Origin: Collybia mongolica
Taxonomy: Eukaryota > Basidiomycota > Agaricomycetes > Agaricales > Clitocybaceae
Assembly (NCBI GenBank): GCA_013420905.1
Contig: JAAXNY010000006.1
Coordinates: forward strand, 930,001-994,000
DNA: 64,000 nt
Direction of reading: 5' to 3'
Positions 11,323 to 23,380 of the stretch are shown here, in pieces. The notes under the pieces were generated by a model. The model was not told the origin of the DNA and did no database searches. It was given only the letters and a program-made list of their open reading frames with translations. The stretch's first letter is position 1. Every line of letters starts with the position of its first letter. The position numbers were made by a program, and so were the translations under genes.

Positions 11323-14300
11323 ACTTACTTTTGTTTTATATTTGCGTATCTATATAACATATGTAGCCTTCAGCATACAGTAACTGTGAAGCAAGTGTGG
11401 GTATGTACATTTCCCCTTCAATATGCAGTTTGCCAAACCAATAATCAGAATAAGGGCGTAAGGCGGGTTCTCCGGGATTTTCCTGACCGGTCGACGAGCT
11501 TAACATTATTTTTCTTCAGTCAATCAGTGCATTTCGACCATAGATCTCTGGTTATAAGTTGCATAGAGTCTATCAACCTAAGTCAGCGTTATTTTACCTT
11601 TATATATAGGCGAAACAATACTCACTCTGTAGTTGGCTATGCAATTTATTCAGCTTGAATCTGACGAAGTTGAGGGAGGAAGGCGAACTTAAAACCTGTG
11701 AGAAACCGTTTGAACTTCTCCGCATCCCTGTCCCTGCGTTACACTATCAGTACATAGTTGCCCAGCTTTGGAAAGAACATCATACATTTCAAGGAATCGG
11801 ATCGTCGAAATACCTATTGCTTGACCTGAAATCAGAAAATACGAAAGGTCGAGGTATACATGTTGGTAACGATCAGTTTAGTCATTCGGGGACACAATTC
11901 AAAAGAAGATAGACTTGGGGTCGGAGGATCGAGTATCATACATAGCCGACCCAGATTGAAATTCGCGGATTTTATTTCCATGTTTCGTGTGGAGTTTATA
12001 TCCTCCAACATTGATCTGGACCTTCCGAATGGCAGACAAACTATATGAAAATGGTCAACTCCAGAAAGTTACTTAGATGTGCTGAGTCATTTCATACACA
12101 CTCTAGGTGTTCCAACGCGTGCAAGAGGAGGAACAAGGAACGGTTAGACTTGAAATTTTGAGACTGAACATACCATGTACTGAAATGTATGTCAGATCCG
12201 TTGCGAATTCGACCGCAAACGGGTAAACTGGTTGAGTATCGAAGACCATGGTGGTTGAAGAGGGGGACGAATTTCGAGCCCCCGACTTCCAATAATGGGT
12301 ATTGTCACTGACGCTTCAAACCCAGCCCAAGGAACGAGTAAGGGGGGGGAGAAGGGGGGCGCATTCCTTCTGTATTTTCGAGTCGGCCAACGTTGTCATC
12401 ATGGTATCCCGCGAATTATCTGGAGGTTTGAAATTGCATACTCGGATAAGGCTGGGGCATTCCAGATCGAGTCAAGTGCATTCCTCTTCGACATCGTATG
12501 TATTACGGGTAAGCAGACAAAAACGCAAGGATCGAACTTGTAGACCTAGATCAGGAGACGCGCTCAAACGGTCCCCAAACGCGCAGGGAAGCAATGTTAA
12601 AAAATATTGGATAACCATAAAGATAAGGCTGCGTCAGTCGCAGTCGTTATATTACTGTTCGTAAATATGCTTTTAGGGTAAACGGAGGGACCGTACGTTA
12701 AGGGACCTTGATACGGGGCAGGGCTTCGCCCGGGATGCATTCATTGCACTGGGACGCCGGTGTTCGTTTTTGTGCCCTGGTGTGTCCATAGCAAAGAACA
12801 TTATGCAACCCCAAATGATACATTGGGTTTGATGTGATACGGAGGACAAGGGTAGAACCCAACGAGCTGCATCTGGACTTGCCCAACGAACTTCTGAAGA
12901 ATCTCTGGAGCCACGTTTGTCTGTAAAGTGGCGTTGCGAGGTACTGCGCGGTGTAAATTTTCAGCTAAAAGGTTATTGCTGAAAAAGATAACATCATTCA
13001 CCCCATCGTATCCCATATATCGATATCCACAAAAGCGACTTGGGGGTTTCTTCGAGGTCCTCAACAGAAAATTTAACATTCTTGATTCTCGTAGATCTTA
13101 GTGAGGGGATGATGGCTAGCCTATGGAGGTGTGAAGGAACGTCATATAGGAAAATTGGGAGTTGGAATGATTTCAAGAGCTGCAGATGTCAACAATGCCC
13201 ATGAAACATCCTCGGAAACTGACGAATCCAAGTCCCATGGCAGAATTATGATTGCCTGTGTCAACACCGTATTTGTCATATTGTCCAAGTTGGAACCCAG
13301 ATGATAACTAATCATATTAATCCGTGCTTCAAAGCATTGGGCCAGCTTGTCTACTGGTTTTCGTATAGGTCCGTTCGATTTCTCTGTATGATTCTGTAGG
13401 ATGGCGCGCCTGGGATCAATGCTCGAAAGTGACGAACATAGCCTAGACACATCAGGCGTGGAGGGTAGATCAATCGCCAACCGGAGGTCAACAATGTAAG
13501 GGTGGCACGAAGGATCGGCCCCATGGGTGCACCGAATCCGCCTTCGACACGAAGTTTACTTCACAATTTATATCTGCAGGATTATATTAATATCATGTGG
13601 CCTCTGGGGCCGGGAGAAAACTAGGGCCAACTACCGAAGCCTACGACTTCAATAAATTAACAAGAATAGACATAGCAGAAATAGAAGGTTATACGTACAT
13701 AGAAGTGCAGCTGAGTTACAAAACCCGCCCTTACGATTTGATTCTCTCACGTCAATTAATCAACAAGAAGGCCCACGCCTGTGCTGCAGATCCTGTGGTA
13801 AAGCGGTGGTGCTATCTAAAGCTAATTTGCAAACTTGGGGGACGACCCGACGATGATAGATGCTTTAAGGTAACAGGTATCATTGTTGACGCATCCTGCA
13901 GGAGAAGAATCGAAGCCAGAATTTTTCTGGCTGAACCTTTGTTCATCAATTATGGGTAGGCAGGATTCGAGTTTTCGGTAGTAGGAATGGGTCGCGATCC
14001 ATGAATCGTGAACAAAGAACAAGAAAATCGCTTCAAGTTTCTGTTCTCACGCCGCTGTACTCCTTTTGGGGATAATTAATGGGCACCTATATTTATCGCG
14101 TCGAATTCAATTTGTTCCTGGACGACTCAATTTGGCGGTCTTCAAAAACATAAACTTGAAATTCCACAAGCTCTTTTCTACGCGTGTAATGTGTATAGGG
14201 AAAGTACTAACGGCCATAGCACAGGTCTACAAGGTTTCAAGCTACACGATCCTCCAACAATCAAGGCGCACAGGTGTTGGCTGATGTATCTGCCAAGTTT

Positions 14301-14520
14301 GTTGTTTCACGGGTTGACGCTCAAGGCGGCACCCAAAATTAACAGTGTCACGTCAGGTACAAATGCCACTTCGCCTACTACTGCAACAACCTCGATGTAC
14401 ATACGTCCGAGGGCCCTTCCGTGACAACCGTATATAACCAAGGTTGGTTGTTGGCGGTCAAATCCAGCCAGTTTTCTTCTTTTCCTCTACCGTTGACAAA
14501 GATCGACAACGATCAATTAT
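11323..14520. other. Gene-poor 3.2-kb stretch with scattered broken frames
   Basis: No complete gene was found. Overlapping open frames at 11386-11912 (+) and 13597-13959 (+, 120 codons) resemble no family I know. At 12801-13480 (-) three frames carry coding-like pieces that do not join into a gene (see separate entry). The region has neither clear terminal repeats nor tRNAs. It may be decayed sequence from old insertions or a lost gene. Confidence 0.5.
12801..13560 (-). pseudogene. Possible decayed coding sequence
   Basis: On the minus strand, protein-like text passes through three frames: around 13142-13480 (VSRLCSSLSSIDPRRAIL), then 12994-13176 (LHRLAIIPSLRSTRIKNVKF), then 12801-13079. 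The leucine-rich style recalls the F-box/LRR-like proteins abundant in mushroom genomes, but no F-box or clear repeat can be seen. Stops and frame changes are not all removable by introns. Chance open frames remain possible. Confidence 0.25.
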
Positions 14521-16669
14521 ATGATGTCGAATCCTGTAAATCCAGATGCACGGCCCCTCCCTCTAGGTTGGAACCAACACTATGATGCACAGTGAGTTTT
14601 GTCGATATACACACTATATATCTATTGACGATCGACTCAGGACCGATATTTGGTATGTGATGAAAACTCCCAAAAAGTTTTAGTACTCAGCGGACACACA
14701 CAATAGGTATTACGTCTGCACGAACGTGCGTCCGCCAACAATCTCCACGACGCATCCTCTTGGGCCAGTCCCAGATAGAAATGCTTCGTCCATTTCACTT
14801 CCATCTCCAGAGTATTCTTTTACTCAAGAGATCTATGAGACGGAACCTTTCAATCCTTATTCATTGCAATCTCTGAGCCCAATTTCTTCAACCTTTCCAC
14901 CACCCGCATTCGACACTTTCCCAGAACGCTCCGTTACTATCTCACCTCCCCAACCATCTCCTTCAAACCCGGGCAACCGACCTCTTCCTTCAACTCCCAA
15001 CCCATACGAAGATCAGCGCTCTGTACCATCCAGCCCCCTCCCACCCGCTGCCGCTTCTGCCCAACCCAGAGCATCTGGTCTTACATTCGCTCAACAACTA
15101 TACAGCTCATCGGTAAGGGCTGCGCCTGTCGCGCCACTAGGTACGCGCCAAACAACCTCTGGCAGCATTCCGACACCGCCCATCTCCCCACAACCTCATT
15201 CGTCTCGATCCGCGGCTCCCATCCTCCCGCCTCCACCTCCACCCAATGCCAGATCCACCACTGAGAATGATCTTTTCAGCGCTCCCATAATTCCTGAATC
15301 GCGAGCATATACTTCTCATAGAACCTCGGTGTATTCACCTTACTCTTCTCCTTCTCTTGCCGCATTCCCCAAACCCGCCACCTATTCCCCAGCCAACCAT
15401 TCCATTCCGCATAGAACCCAGTCATACCAGCCCCCAAAACCCGCTGCCCATCTCAACCCTCATCGTGCTTCTACCGGGGTTGGCCTCACGAAAACCCGTG
15501 GAGTCCCACAACTGATGACTACAGCCCGTCCGCCCTCTAATGCCACGCAAACTGCGGTAAGGCCGCACACCACCCCCTCCTTCCAGACTATTGCCTCCCC
15601 GCCCGTGCTCGCAGCTCCTGTCCCCTCATATCCTACCCCGCCCAACTCGGGCGGACAAGCAGCAACCCTCACCGCTGCTTACGGACTCGCCCAACCCCAG
15701 GCTCAGACTCTTCTTACCCCAGCAATGCAGGTGCAGATGGCATACCAACTCCAGAGGCCGATGCAAACACACCCGATGTTAGTCCAAACGCAACCCCAGA
15801 TCCAGACGCAACCTCAGAACATGCCGGTGGGCCAGCAGCAACGACCTCAGATACAGATCCAAGTGCAACCTCAGAACCCAGCTCCAGCCCCACAGCAGCA
15901 ACAGCAACCCCAACGGCCTGGGACAATGAAGCAGGTGGGTGTAGGGCTCGGGAAACTTGCGCTCAACGTCGCCGGCGGGGCAGTGGCCGCAACGCTAGGT
16001 TTGGAGACAAACGGTATCATCGGTGCGATAGGAGGGGCGCTCATGGGTGCCGCCTCGGAGGACAGCGACGTGGTAAGCTCAGTGGTTGATGGACTCGCGG
16101 GGATGGTGGGCGATCAGGGTGGTGGATACGCAGGCAGCGGGGTAGATTACCAGAGTATATATGCTGCGATGGCGCAGCAAAGCCAGCAGCAACAGGTTCC
16201 TATGGCACAGATGCAGGCAGCGATGGCCCAACAGCAAGCCCAGCAACAGCAACCGATGGCTCAATTTCAGGCCGCACTGGCTCAGCAGCAAGCTCAACAA
16301 CAACAGCTACAACAACAACAAGCCATGCAGCAACAGACGCAGCAGGCTATGGCGCAACAACAGGCGCAACAACAAGCACAACAACAGCAAGCTGCCATGG
16401 CTGCCTTCCAACAGCAACAGCAACAACAGCAGCTCCAGCTCCAGATGCAAATGCAACTCCTCCAGCAACAACAACAACAGCAGCAGCCTCAGGCGATGGC
16501 ATTCCAACAGAACGCAGCCCAGCAACAACCATCGCCGCTGGGCACGCTCATGACCGGTGTCGGACAGGCTCTCTCAAGCATGGTTGTGGACAATACCAAC
16601 AATGCCGATCAGGGAGGATCTTGGGATGCCTATGCCTCGTTCTTGAGCCAGGACGTTTCAGCAGAGTAA
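14521..16669 (+). CDS. WW-domain protein with glycine-rich and poly-Q regions
   Basis: Three exons (14521-14591, a 12-nt exon 14641-14652, and 14707-16669) give 681 residues. The first two junctions rebuild a WW domain near residues 11-46 (LPLGWNQHYDAQ, IWYYV, then TTHPLGP), a module that binds proline-rich peptides. Residues 47 to about 380 are Pro/Ser-rich with PPxY-like and polyproline runs. Around residues 435-495 is a glycine/alanine-rich hydrophobic stretch (NVAGGAVAATLG, GAIGGALMGAAS) resembling a glycine zipper. Residues about 505-640 are rich in glutamine, with long Q runs from CAA/CAG repeats, ending GSWDAYASFLSQDVSAE. Composition is prion-like. Function is unknown; related mushroom proteins are annotated only as WW-domain proteins. 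Antisense frames through the Q-repeat are shadows. Confidence 0.85.
16161..16500 (+). repeat. CAA/CAG-rich glutamine repeat inside the WW gene
   Basis: Imperfect CAA/CAG trinucleotide tracts encode the Q-rich region, interspersed with ATG and GCN codons (MAQQQAQQQQ-type units). Mixed codons suggest selection on the protein rather than simple slippage, although length polymorphism is likely. Confidence 0.85.
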
Positions 16670-18199
16670 TAACTATTTCAGAGGGTTTTCTTTCGGGGTA
16701 TCGATCGGGTCTTATTTTTCCTTCTGAGGGAACCTATTTATGGACTATATGATTTACTGTATAAGGGGACATAGCTTGGGGTTTTTGATACTGACACTGA
16801 AAAAACGAACTTCTTATGTATTAATAAAAAGCACGTCCTGACGCAAAATGTAGCCTTTTCTGTATTTGAGTAGATAAACAGAAAATGGACCAAGAGTCTG
16901 GTTTAGAGGGAAAAACAATACCACTAATTTAGCCGACTAACCACACCCGTTACTTCCCAACGACCCCCAATGTTAGACACGCGTCCCCAAAAGACCACCC
17001 ATGCCCTACAATGCCACGCCCCTATCTCCACCGATTTGATTCAGGACGTACTAACGCAGATTAGATTAGGCTGATCCGTGCCACCTCCATCACCCATGTA
17101 TCACCAATCTCAAACGCCCCCATCCATAGGATAACATAGATCTGGGGCACCCCCTGGCTGGATTGTGCCTAGCCCAAATCACCAGGGCAAACCAGTGCCG
17201 GTTTCTCCCGCGCACGGGTTTAACGATGATACTTGAAACCCAACCTAGACACGAATATCAGGCCCTAGTGCAGAGTGTTGCTTGGTGAGCGTAACAGATA
17301 GAAAGAGGGAGCGAGAGGATGAAGGATGGCCGGAGTGCCGCGGGCAAGGCAATAAAGCGATCACGGTGACGGTAGTGACGATCTAGGCTTCAGACCGGTG
17401 ACAATACCACGTACCAGTGGTACGATTTACGTCGGGTGAGAACCTGAGGACGATGATGGGCCGCACGCGAAAGTTGAGTTCGGCGATAATGTGCCATAGG
17501 CCGAACTGCCATGATCCATAGCCCGCCGTTCCTTGACGGCGTACAGTAATGACGTCGGTGATCATCCTTGATGTGTCCCATTGTGCTGTGGGCCAAGATA
17601 CCAGGCTGGCTACCATGTCCGTCAACAATCCTGGCGATGGCGATGAATGATGAGATGCATTTCGGTGCTCAGAGGCAAAATAGCAAGAAGTGACCTGTGG
17701 CTAGCATCGGTCAATACAAAGAAAGAGAAGCGCAACACATACATAGAGCAAACATCACCATCCCCTTCGATGTAATCTACTTTACTTCTGGTCACGGTGC
17801 GATTGAAGCCCGACTCAAATATGCACCTAAAAACTGAGAACACAGATTAAGGATTTCGGGAGTGACGAGGAAGAACAGGCCTCTAAGGGTCTCCGTAACC
17901 TTGAGGTCAGACGTCGTTGACGTGCGCACCAGGCATCGGGACCAGTCCAGCCTTTGGACCCAGGCTCGGGAGAGTACGGGCAGAGCGAGGAGGCACGAGC
18001 ACGACCGTTGCAGATCGGCTCGAGCGCTTGACAAGCGTTCTCAACTGGAACCCAATGGCCGGATGCGCGAAGATGCAGAGTGGTGGTTCGATAAAGCGAA
18101 ACGACTGTTAACGTAGCGTAGACATGCGCGTAGGTACAAATGGCATTGCAGGAAGGGAAAATGCTAAATTAATAAAAGTGCTTAAACAACGTACGATCG
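16670..18199. other. Intergenic 1.5 kb, no convincing gene
   Basis: After the WW gene there is A/T-rich sequence with possible 3' processing signals (for example ATTAATAAAAAG near 16820). Short frames at 17383-18034 (-) and 17862-18116 (+) overlap one another and resemble nothing known to me. Confidence 0.5.
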
Positions 18200-18937
18200 T
18201 CAGGTCTTCCCAACGGTAAACGACTCTCCACAACCACAAGCGTCCTTTATGTTGGGGTTCCTAAACGTGAACTTGGAACTGCGGGGTGTGGGAGATCAGC
18301 GGTAGTACTTAGGGCGGAGCAGGAGTGGGAGAAAGGTACCTGAGTGGGTCGTCTGACCAGTCCATCTCGCTACCAATAACCGAGAAGAGTGCTCTGCTGT
18401 CTATGAGAACACGGACGCCATCCTGCTCCACGATCTCGTCGAACTTTCCCGGCTGCTCGACATAGTCGAGGTTATACGATAGTCCTGCACAGCCCTTGTT
18501 CCGCACGCCCACACGGATAAGCTGTGGTGTGGGACCCTTCAAGAGGCCTTGAAGCCGCTGTACGGCTCTTGGCGACTGTAACCGATATGAGTGCGCTGTT
18601 AAGGAAGAATGGAATTGAGACATACGATTGTCAATGCGACCTTGGTAGATCGGATGCGTGGACGGGGTTTCTCTGCCGCCTTGGGTGCTGGTGGAGGTGC
18701 AGCTGCGACCTGGGGTGAAGATGCATCTGGTGAAAGAGTCGTAGCAGATGGGATGGCTGCAGGGGGCGATTCCGAGAGAGTGGGCTGGGGCGGGTGGTCG
18801 GGGCCGGTCCGAACGGCAGACATCATGGCACGGCGCACAGGAATGGTAGGAGTGGGAGAGCATGGGTATAGAAAAGGAAGAGAGGAATGGCGCGTTGCAT
18901 GTTGAATTCTAGCAAAGCGAGATAAATGGGAGGCCAT
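18200..18937 (-). CDS. ISA1: Mitochondrial ISCA1/Isa1-type Fe-S assembly protein
   Basis: A-type Fe-S carrier that helps mature mitochondrial 4Fe-4S proteins. Exons 18626-18937, 18340-18575 and 18200-18278 sum to 627 nt, 208 residues. The N-terminus (MASHLSRFARIQHATRHSS) is basic and amphipathic, as expected for a mitochondrial presequence. A Pro/Ala linker follows, then the conserved fold from ALTISPRAVQRLQ. The three ligand cysteines are present: NKGCAGLSYNLDY and DACGCGESFTV. Other family marks are VLIDSRALFSVIGSEMDW and SSKFTFRNPNIK. The phase of both introns fits only this model. ISA1 rather than ISA2 is preferred because of the single presequence and the NPNIK-x-CGCGESF ending, but I cannot exclude the paralogue. 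Confidence 0.9.
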
Positions 18938-19381
18938 GGTTGTGGTTCAACCAGTTCATCCAAAATTATTTCTTTTGCTGGATCATCTTTTGCAACCCCG
19001 GTTAGCTGACACATTTTGTTGGGCCTTGTTTGTACAGCCATCCAATCACAGCGTTCGCATTGAATTACCCGATCGAGCAGCGTCGAGTCCAGAACACAGC
19101 TAGGCCCGTTCACCGAGTCAATATATATCCAATACACTCTCTCACACACCCTTAACTTTTGTATGAACATCTACTTTTCAACAGGTCCCCCACATGCTAT
19201 TTGCTCTTTACCTGGGGCAACATGGTCAGATGTGTGGCTCAAACAGTGTCTAACGTTTGACCGACAGCATATCTGTCCCCATGAACCCATGGAGTTGGTT
19301 GCAACGGTCCGGTCATCCTCCATTTAGCTTTCTTAAAGTAAAAAAATATATATATGCGTGTATACAGACAGTCCATCCATA
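18938..19381. other. Intergenic between ISA1 and GET3, 444 bp
   Basis: Both flanking genes are on the minus strand, so this should contain the ISA1 promoter and the GET3 3' untranslated region. No further coding evidence is seen. Confidence 0.5.
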
Positions 19382-20791
19382 TCAGTCTGTGGGCGGTACA
19401 TATGGCTCTACCAGCATCTTCGAAAACTCTCTCAGCTTCTCTGGTCCCCGCACTTCCTCCGTCAGCAGCGGCAGCTGGATTATGTGGAAGAACTCGTCGT
19501 ACAGCTCGTGTGCCTCGCCAAGGTATTTTTGCTGCATCTTTTGCCGCACACTACAATGCTCGCAGTGAGACGCTGCCGGCATATCGTCAGCATGATGACC
19601 CCACAGTCTGACAGATATAACCTTACATTTCTTTGGGAACAGCAGCTGGTTAACAACAATATTGTGAGTGTCGATCTCATAAGTCGTAAGCTCTTGGACG
19701 AGTCGTTCCGTTTCGTAGAGCGACAGGAATTCAGAAATACACACACAGACAAACGTTGTCTTCTCCTACTGAGGGTCGGCGCAGATCAACAACATGGAGC
19801 ATTCAACCACTTACTGGATCCTTGAATTGCGTGTTAACCTCCGTGATGACGGCTCGCATCGCGTCAAGTTTCGCAAACATGTCTTCCTGGGACCCAGCCT
19901 CTCCACCCATCATACTCGACATCTTTGGACCCCATTCAGCACACCACTTCCGCACGATAGAGAAACGTACCTGGCTAATCATGGGCCCGAATCTCGACCC
20001 CAATGAGCTGAGTTTCCCCAGCGCCTTCTCCAGGACAGTAGGGAATGACAAGAAGCGGAGTGTGTGCCCCGTGGGGGCCGTATCAAAGACGATAACAGAA
20101 TACTCCATCGATTTAACATGTCTACAAATTCACCATTAGAAAACCTAAGACCACCTTGAGTAGAACGGCCACTGACTTCATGATTTCAGCAAAGCTCATC
20201 GCCTCGTCGACACCGGGAATGGCAAAGGCCAGGTCTTGCATCATCGAGCCCATCATCCCGTTTGAATCGGCTGCAGTCAGATCAGTCGGGGAGGCTCACA
20301 GTAAGGTCGCGAAGGTAGTTACACTGTTCGACCATCTCTTGGATAGAGCTCGTCGGGTCGATTTCCATCGCGAAGAGGTTATCGAACCCATTGACCTTTG
20401 TCGCATCCTTTGAAAACTTTTGGCCAAAGGCATCTGAGAGATTGTGTGCCGGGTCCGTCGACTATATGTAGGCCTCGTGATTACATGTCAACAAGTAGTT
20501 TGGATGTACGTACAATGAGGAGCACCGACTTGCGCACTTTCGCCAGTTGAATGGCAAGCGAACACGAGGTTGTAGTTTTCCCTATATGATGAGTCAAAAT
20601 GCGGTCCTAGCCACTCTACGAAAACTTTGATTATTGCTCACCTACACCACCCTTTCCACCTGACCGCGTCCAATGTCAGCTAACATAGAGAAGATACGAG
20701 TAAGAAGCGGAGACATGCCGCAGAATATCCATTTGAGTGACGTTTGATCCAGCACATTCTGGAGGGTCGGGGGCAGGAGATCTGTGGCCAT
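19382..20791 (-). CDS. GET3: GET3, ATPase for tail-anchored protein insertion
   Basis: Cytosolic homodimeric ATPase that carries tail-anchored membrane proteins to the ER receptor. Eight exons (20719-20791, 20642-20659, 20514-20581, 20323-20461, 20177-20270, 19815-20121, 19627-19765, 19382-19572) sum to 1,029 nt, 342 residues, the usual length. Motifs: P-loop GGKGGVGKTT, switch [13 protein letters not shown], the client-binding helices ([20 protein letters not shown]), switch [13 protein letters not shown], and the dimer zinc site CEHC. Intron 1 has a GC donor (TGCG|GCATGT), and exon 2 is only 18 nt and encodes the heart of the P-loop. The gene is head to head with SRP68 at 180 bp, another ER-targeting factor. 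Confidence 0.95.
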
Positions 20792-20971
20792 CCTTCAAAG
20801 AAGAGTCGTTAACGAGGAGAGGAGCAACGAGTGACCGGTGATCGGCGTTGGATGTGCCAGATCTGGACGTGTCACTTTTTATCAATTTCGCCAATTTCGC
20901 ACTTGCCACAACACACCATCATCCTTTAGAACTCCCTCGAAAGTCCTAGAAAGACCCTGCTCACACTATCC
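20792..20971. promoter_or_regulatory. Short divergent promoter GET3 / SRP68
   Basis: 180 bp separate the two start codons on opposite strands. Both genes act in membrane-protein targeting to the ER, so shared regulation is plausible. I did not recognise any defined factor site. Confidence 0.55.
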
Positions 20972-23142
20972 ATGGCGGATAACACGAAACCCGTCGTGGC
21001 TTTCAGAGGTTAGTCTTCAATACTCGTATTCATCCCTTGGGCACCGATCATCAGGGCGGGATAGCATTGCAACTCGCGAACGAGCAGCGAAACGCATATG
21101 GCCTACGATACAATGACTTTGTCCGCTATCGGTACCAACGCCTCTTCTTAAATGAAAGCCATCTTGTCGTTGACCACGGTACCACAACAGAAAGCACTGC
21201 GCGAACCGCACCCACCGCCTCCGATCGTCCCTCAAAATGACCCACGGTAAAGGGCGCGACTTCAAAAAGCTCCCGCTCCTCAATGCAGACATCATCAAAG
21301 ACGGCCAGTAAGTCTCACCCTCCTCCCTGCGCGTCTCATCCAACCCGCCGATCTTCCCGTCCCCAGTCTCCAGCTCCTCCTCTTCGAAGCCGAGCGCGCT
21401 TGGGCCTACTCTCAAGACCTCGCTACGCAGGCCCTCAAGCCTAATAACGCCGACAGCGCAAGTACCATCCGTCACAGCGCAACAGGGCGCTTCCGCCGCG
21501 CGATGCACTGGTCCACGCAACTCCTCTCCCACTGCCAGACCCTCCACACAGCTGGTCGCCTCTCCACAGAAAATCTGCTCGAGGCGACGGTATACACGCT
21601 CGTGCTGAACGGCCGTTTCCTGCGCTTCCGCGACGACTTTGAGGATGGACTTGTCCAGCTGAGTGTCGCGCGCGCGCTGTTAGATGCCCTCGCCGCCGCC
21701 GCATCGACGAGCCGCGACCAGGCGCTCGCCGTGCTCTTCGCAGATGAGATCGGACCTGAGATCAGGTACTGCGCGCACGAGCTGGGGCGCGCCAAGGCGT
21801 ACGACGTCGATGGTATCGTGGCTGAGCTTGCCGCAGAACACATGAACGAGATCGTAGAGGGGTGTGATGCGCTACTCGAGAAACTCAAATCGGAGGGGAA
21901 AGCCGCGGAAGCGGGCGAGATCCGGAAGAAGCTGGGGGAACTGAACTGGGAGGGCCAGCCGGTGCCTGTGCGCAATCCCGAGTTGGTGGATGTGCTGTTG
22001 AAGGTGCAGGAGGCTGAGGCAAGACTCGGTGGCCACGGAAAGGTAGGGACAGGTGATGGAACTGCGTCGAAACAGCCCAAGGAGAATCGGTCGAAAAAGG
22101 GCGTCGCTGCGTATGATTCGATTCTCTCGGCTCTGAGCGACGCAGAGGAGGTTTCTCGCAAACTCGTCGAGACGCAGCAGGTGTGTCCCATGATAGCTAC
22201 CGCGGGCACAGTTCTCACATGGTCGTTCAGCTGAGCGGGTCTAGCTCTGGATCAAGTAGCAAAGGACGCGATATCCAATTCGTTCATGCGTATATTGTAT
22301 ACCAACTTCTGTCACGGCGTATCCAGCGGGATCTTCTGCTGGTATCTGCGCTACTAACAACGTCGAAGGAGAACCCACATAGTAAGCTGCCTGGTGGCAT
22401 TTCAGCAAAACCAGAGAAGGTGGACAGTCGGTTGTATCCTGCTGTTGTAAAACTCCTGGATACTGTTCTTCAAAGCCTCAACCAGATGCGCACCCTCAGC
22501 ATTGTAGACGACAGCCCTGACCTTGCAGCGGCCGTAGAAGCGCGGACTTCGTTTACTAAAGCACGAAGGTACTTCCTCGGCATCCTTTTTTGCCTCAAAT
22601 TATTTAACAAGATATATTGCAGGTGCCTCTATCTAAGCCGGTGCTATGCCCCATTAAAGCGGTATGCTGAGGCGTTAACTCTTATCCAACATGCCAATAT
22701 CTACATCCGCGAAACCAACTCAACCATATCTATGATAACCTCCGACCCGATATCCACTGCCACCCCGTCGTATTTCCCTCTATCTGACTCCGAAATAAAG
22801 GGCCTCGAGAGCAGTCTCATTGCCGATAGTCTCCAGTTCAAGCGGGACTGGTTTGCGTATAACGGCGGAGCTGCTGACGCGGACGGGAAAACATACAAGA
22901 AACTGTTGTTCTTTAACATCGCGCTTAATTATGTTGAGCTCGATATGGATCGGCTATTGGTCAGGGCTGGGAAGGAGCCTGGTGCTGCCGCCGCACTGCC
23001 GGAGAGGTTGGAGCCTGTCGTTGAGAAGAAGCCTGTCGCGAGAGCGAGGGTAGAGGAGGTAAGGCCTCCGACTCCGGAACCAACAGCACCAACGCGCGGG
23101 GGTCTGAGTAGTTTATTAGGAGGATGGTGGGGGAAGAGTTGA
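20972..23142 (+). CDS. SRP68: Signal recognition particle subunit SRP68
   Basis: SRP68 binds SRP RNA and SRP72 in the particle that targets nascent secretory proteins to the ER. Six exons (20972-21008, 21065-21131, 21191-21307, 21367-22180, 22231-22568, 22623-23142) give 1,893 nt, 630 residues. Family marks: an N-terminal RNA-binding region with ALQLANEQRNAYGLRYND and RKHCANRTHRLRSSLK, MTHGKGRDFKK, LLFEAERAWAYSQDLA, then helical TPR-like repeats (IRYCAHELGRA, RCLYLSRCYAPLKRYAEAL). The C-terminus ends GGLSSLLGGWWGKS. The second exon acceptor (after GGGATAG) was chosen because it alone joins VAFR to ALQLANEQ in phase. Confidence 0.9.
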
Positions 23143-23380
23143 CGAAAAACCCTGTGAATTGTTATACTTGTTCTTGTAACTGCCTTGGAATTATGCTTTA
23201 GCACCAATGTTAAAGGTTGGTAGGCAATTTTCGACCGACGTTGGACTCGAGCTTGGACCTGAACCCCGTTTAGCCAACCTTAATCGTACATGTACAGGAT
23301 TGGCAGGTTTGTCCGATGGAACTAAATCAAACACTTGGGGCATTTTTTGGTGATGTTGAAGTTGTTACACACGTAAACAC

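Noticed and set aside
12240..12300. Stem-like GGGGGACGAATTTCGAGCCCCC resembling a T-arm
   Set aside because: Loop and flanking arms do not fit a tRNA; probably a chance hairpin.
16079..16553. Several leucine- or asparagine-rich frames opposite and alongside the glutamine repeat
   Set aside because: They are shifted or antisense readings of the CAA/CAG repeat in the WW gene.
21001..21064. First SRP68 acceptor after CATCAG
   Set aside because: It puts exon 2 out of phase; the acceptor after GGGATAG gives VAFR-ALQLANEQ in frame.
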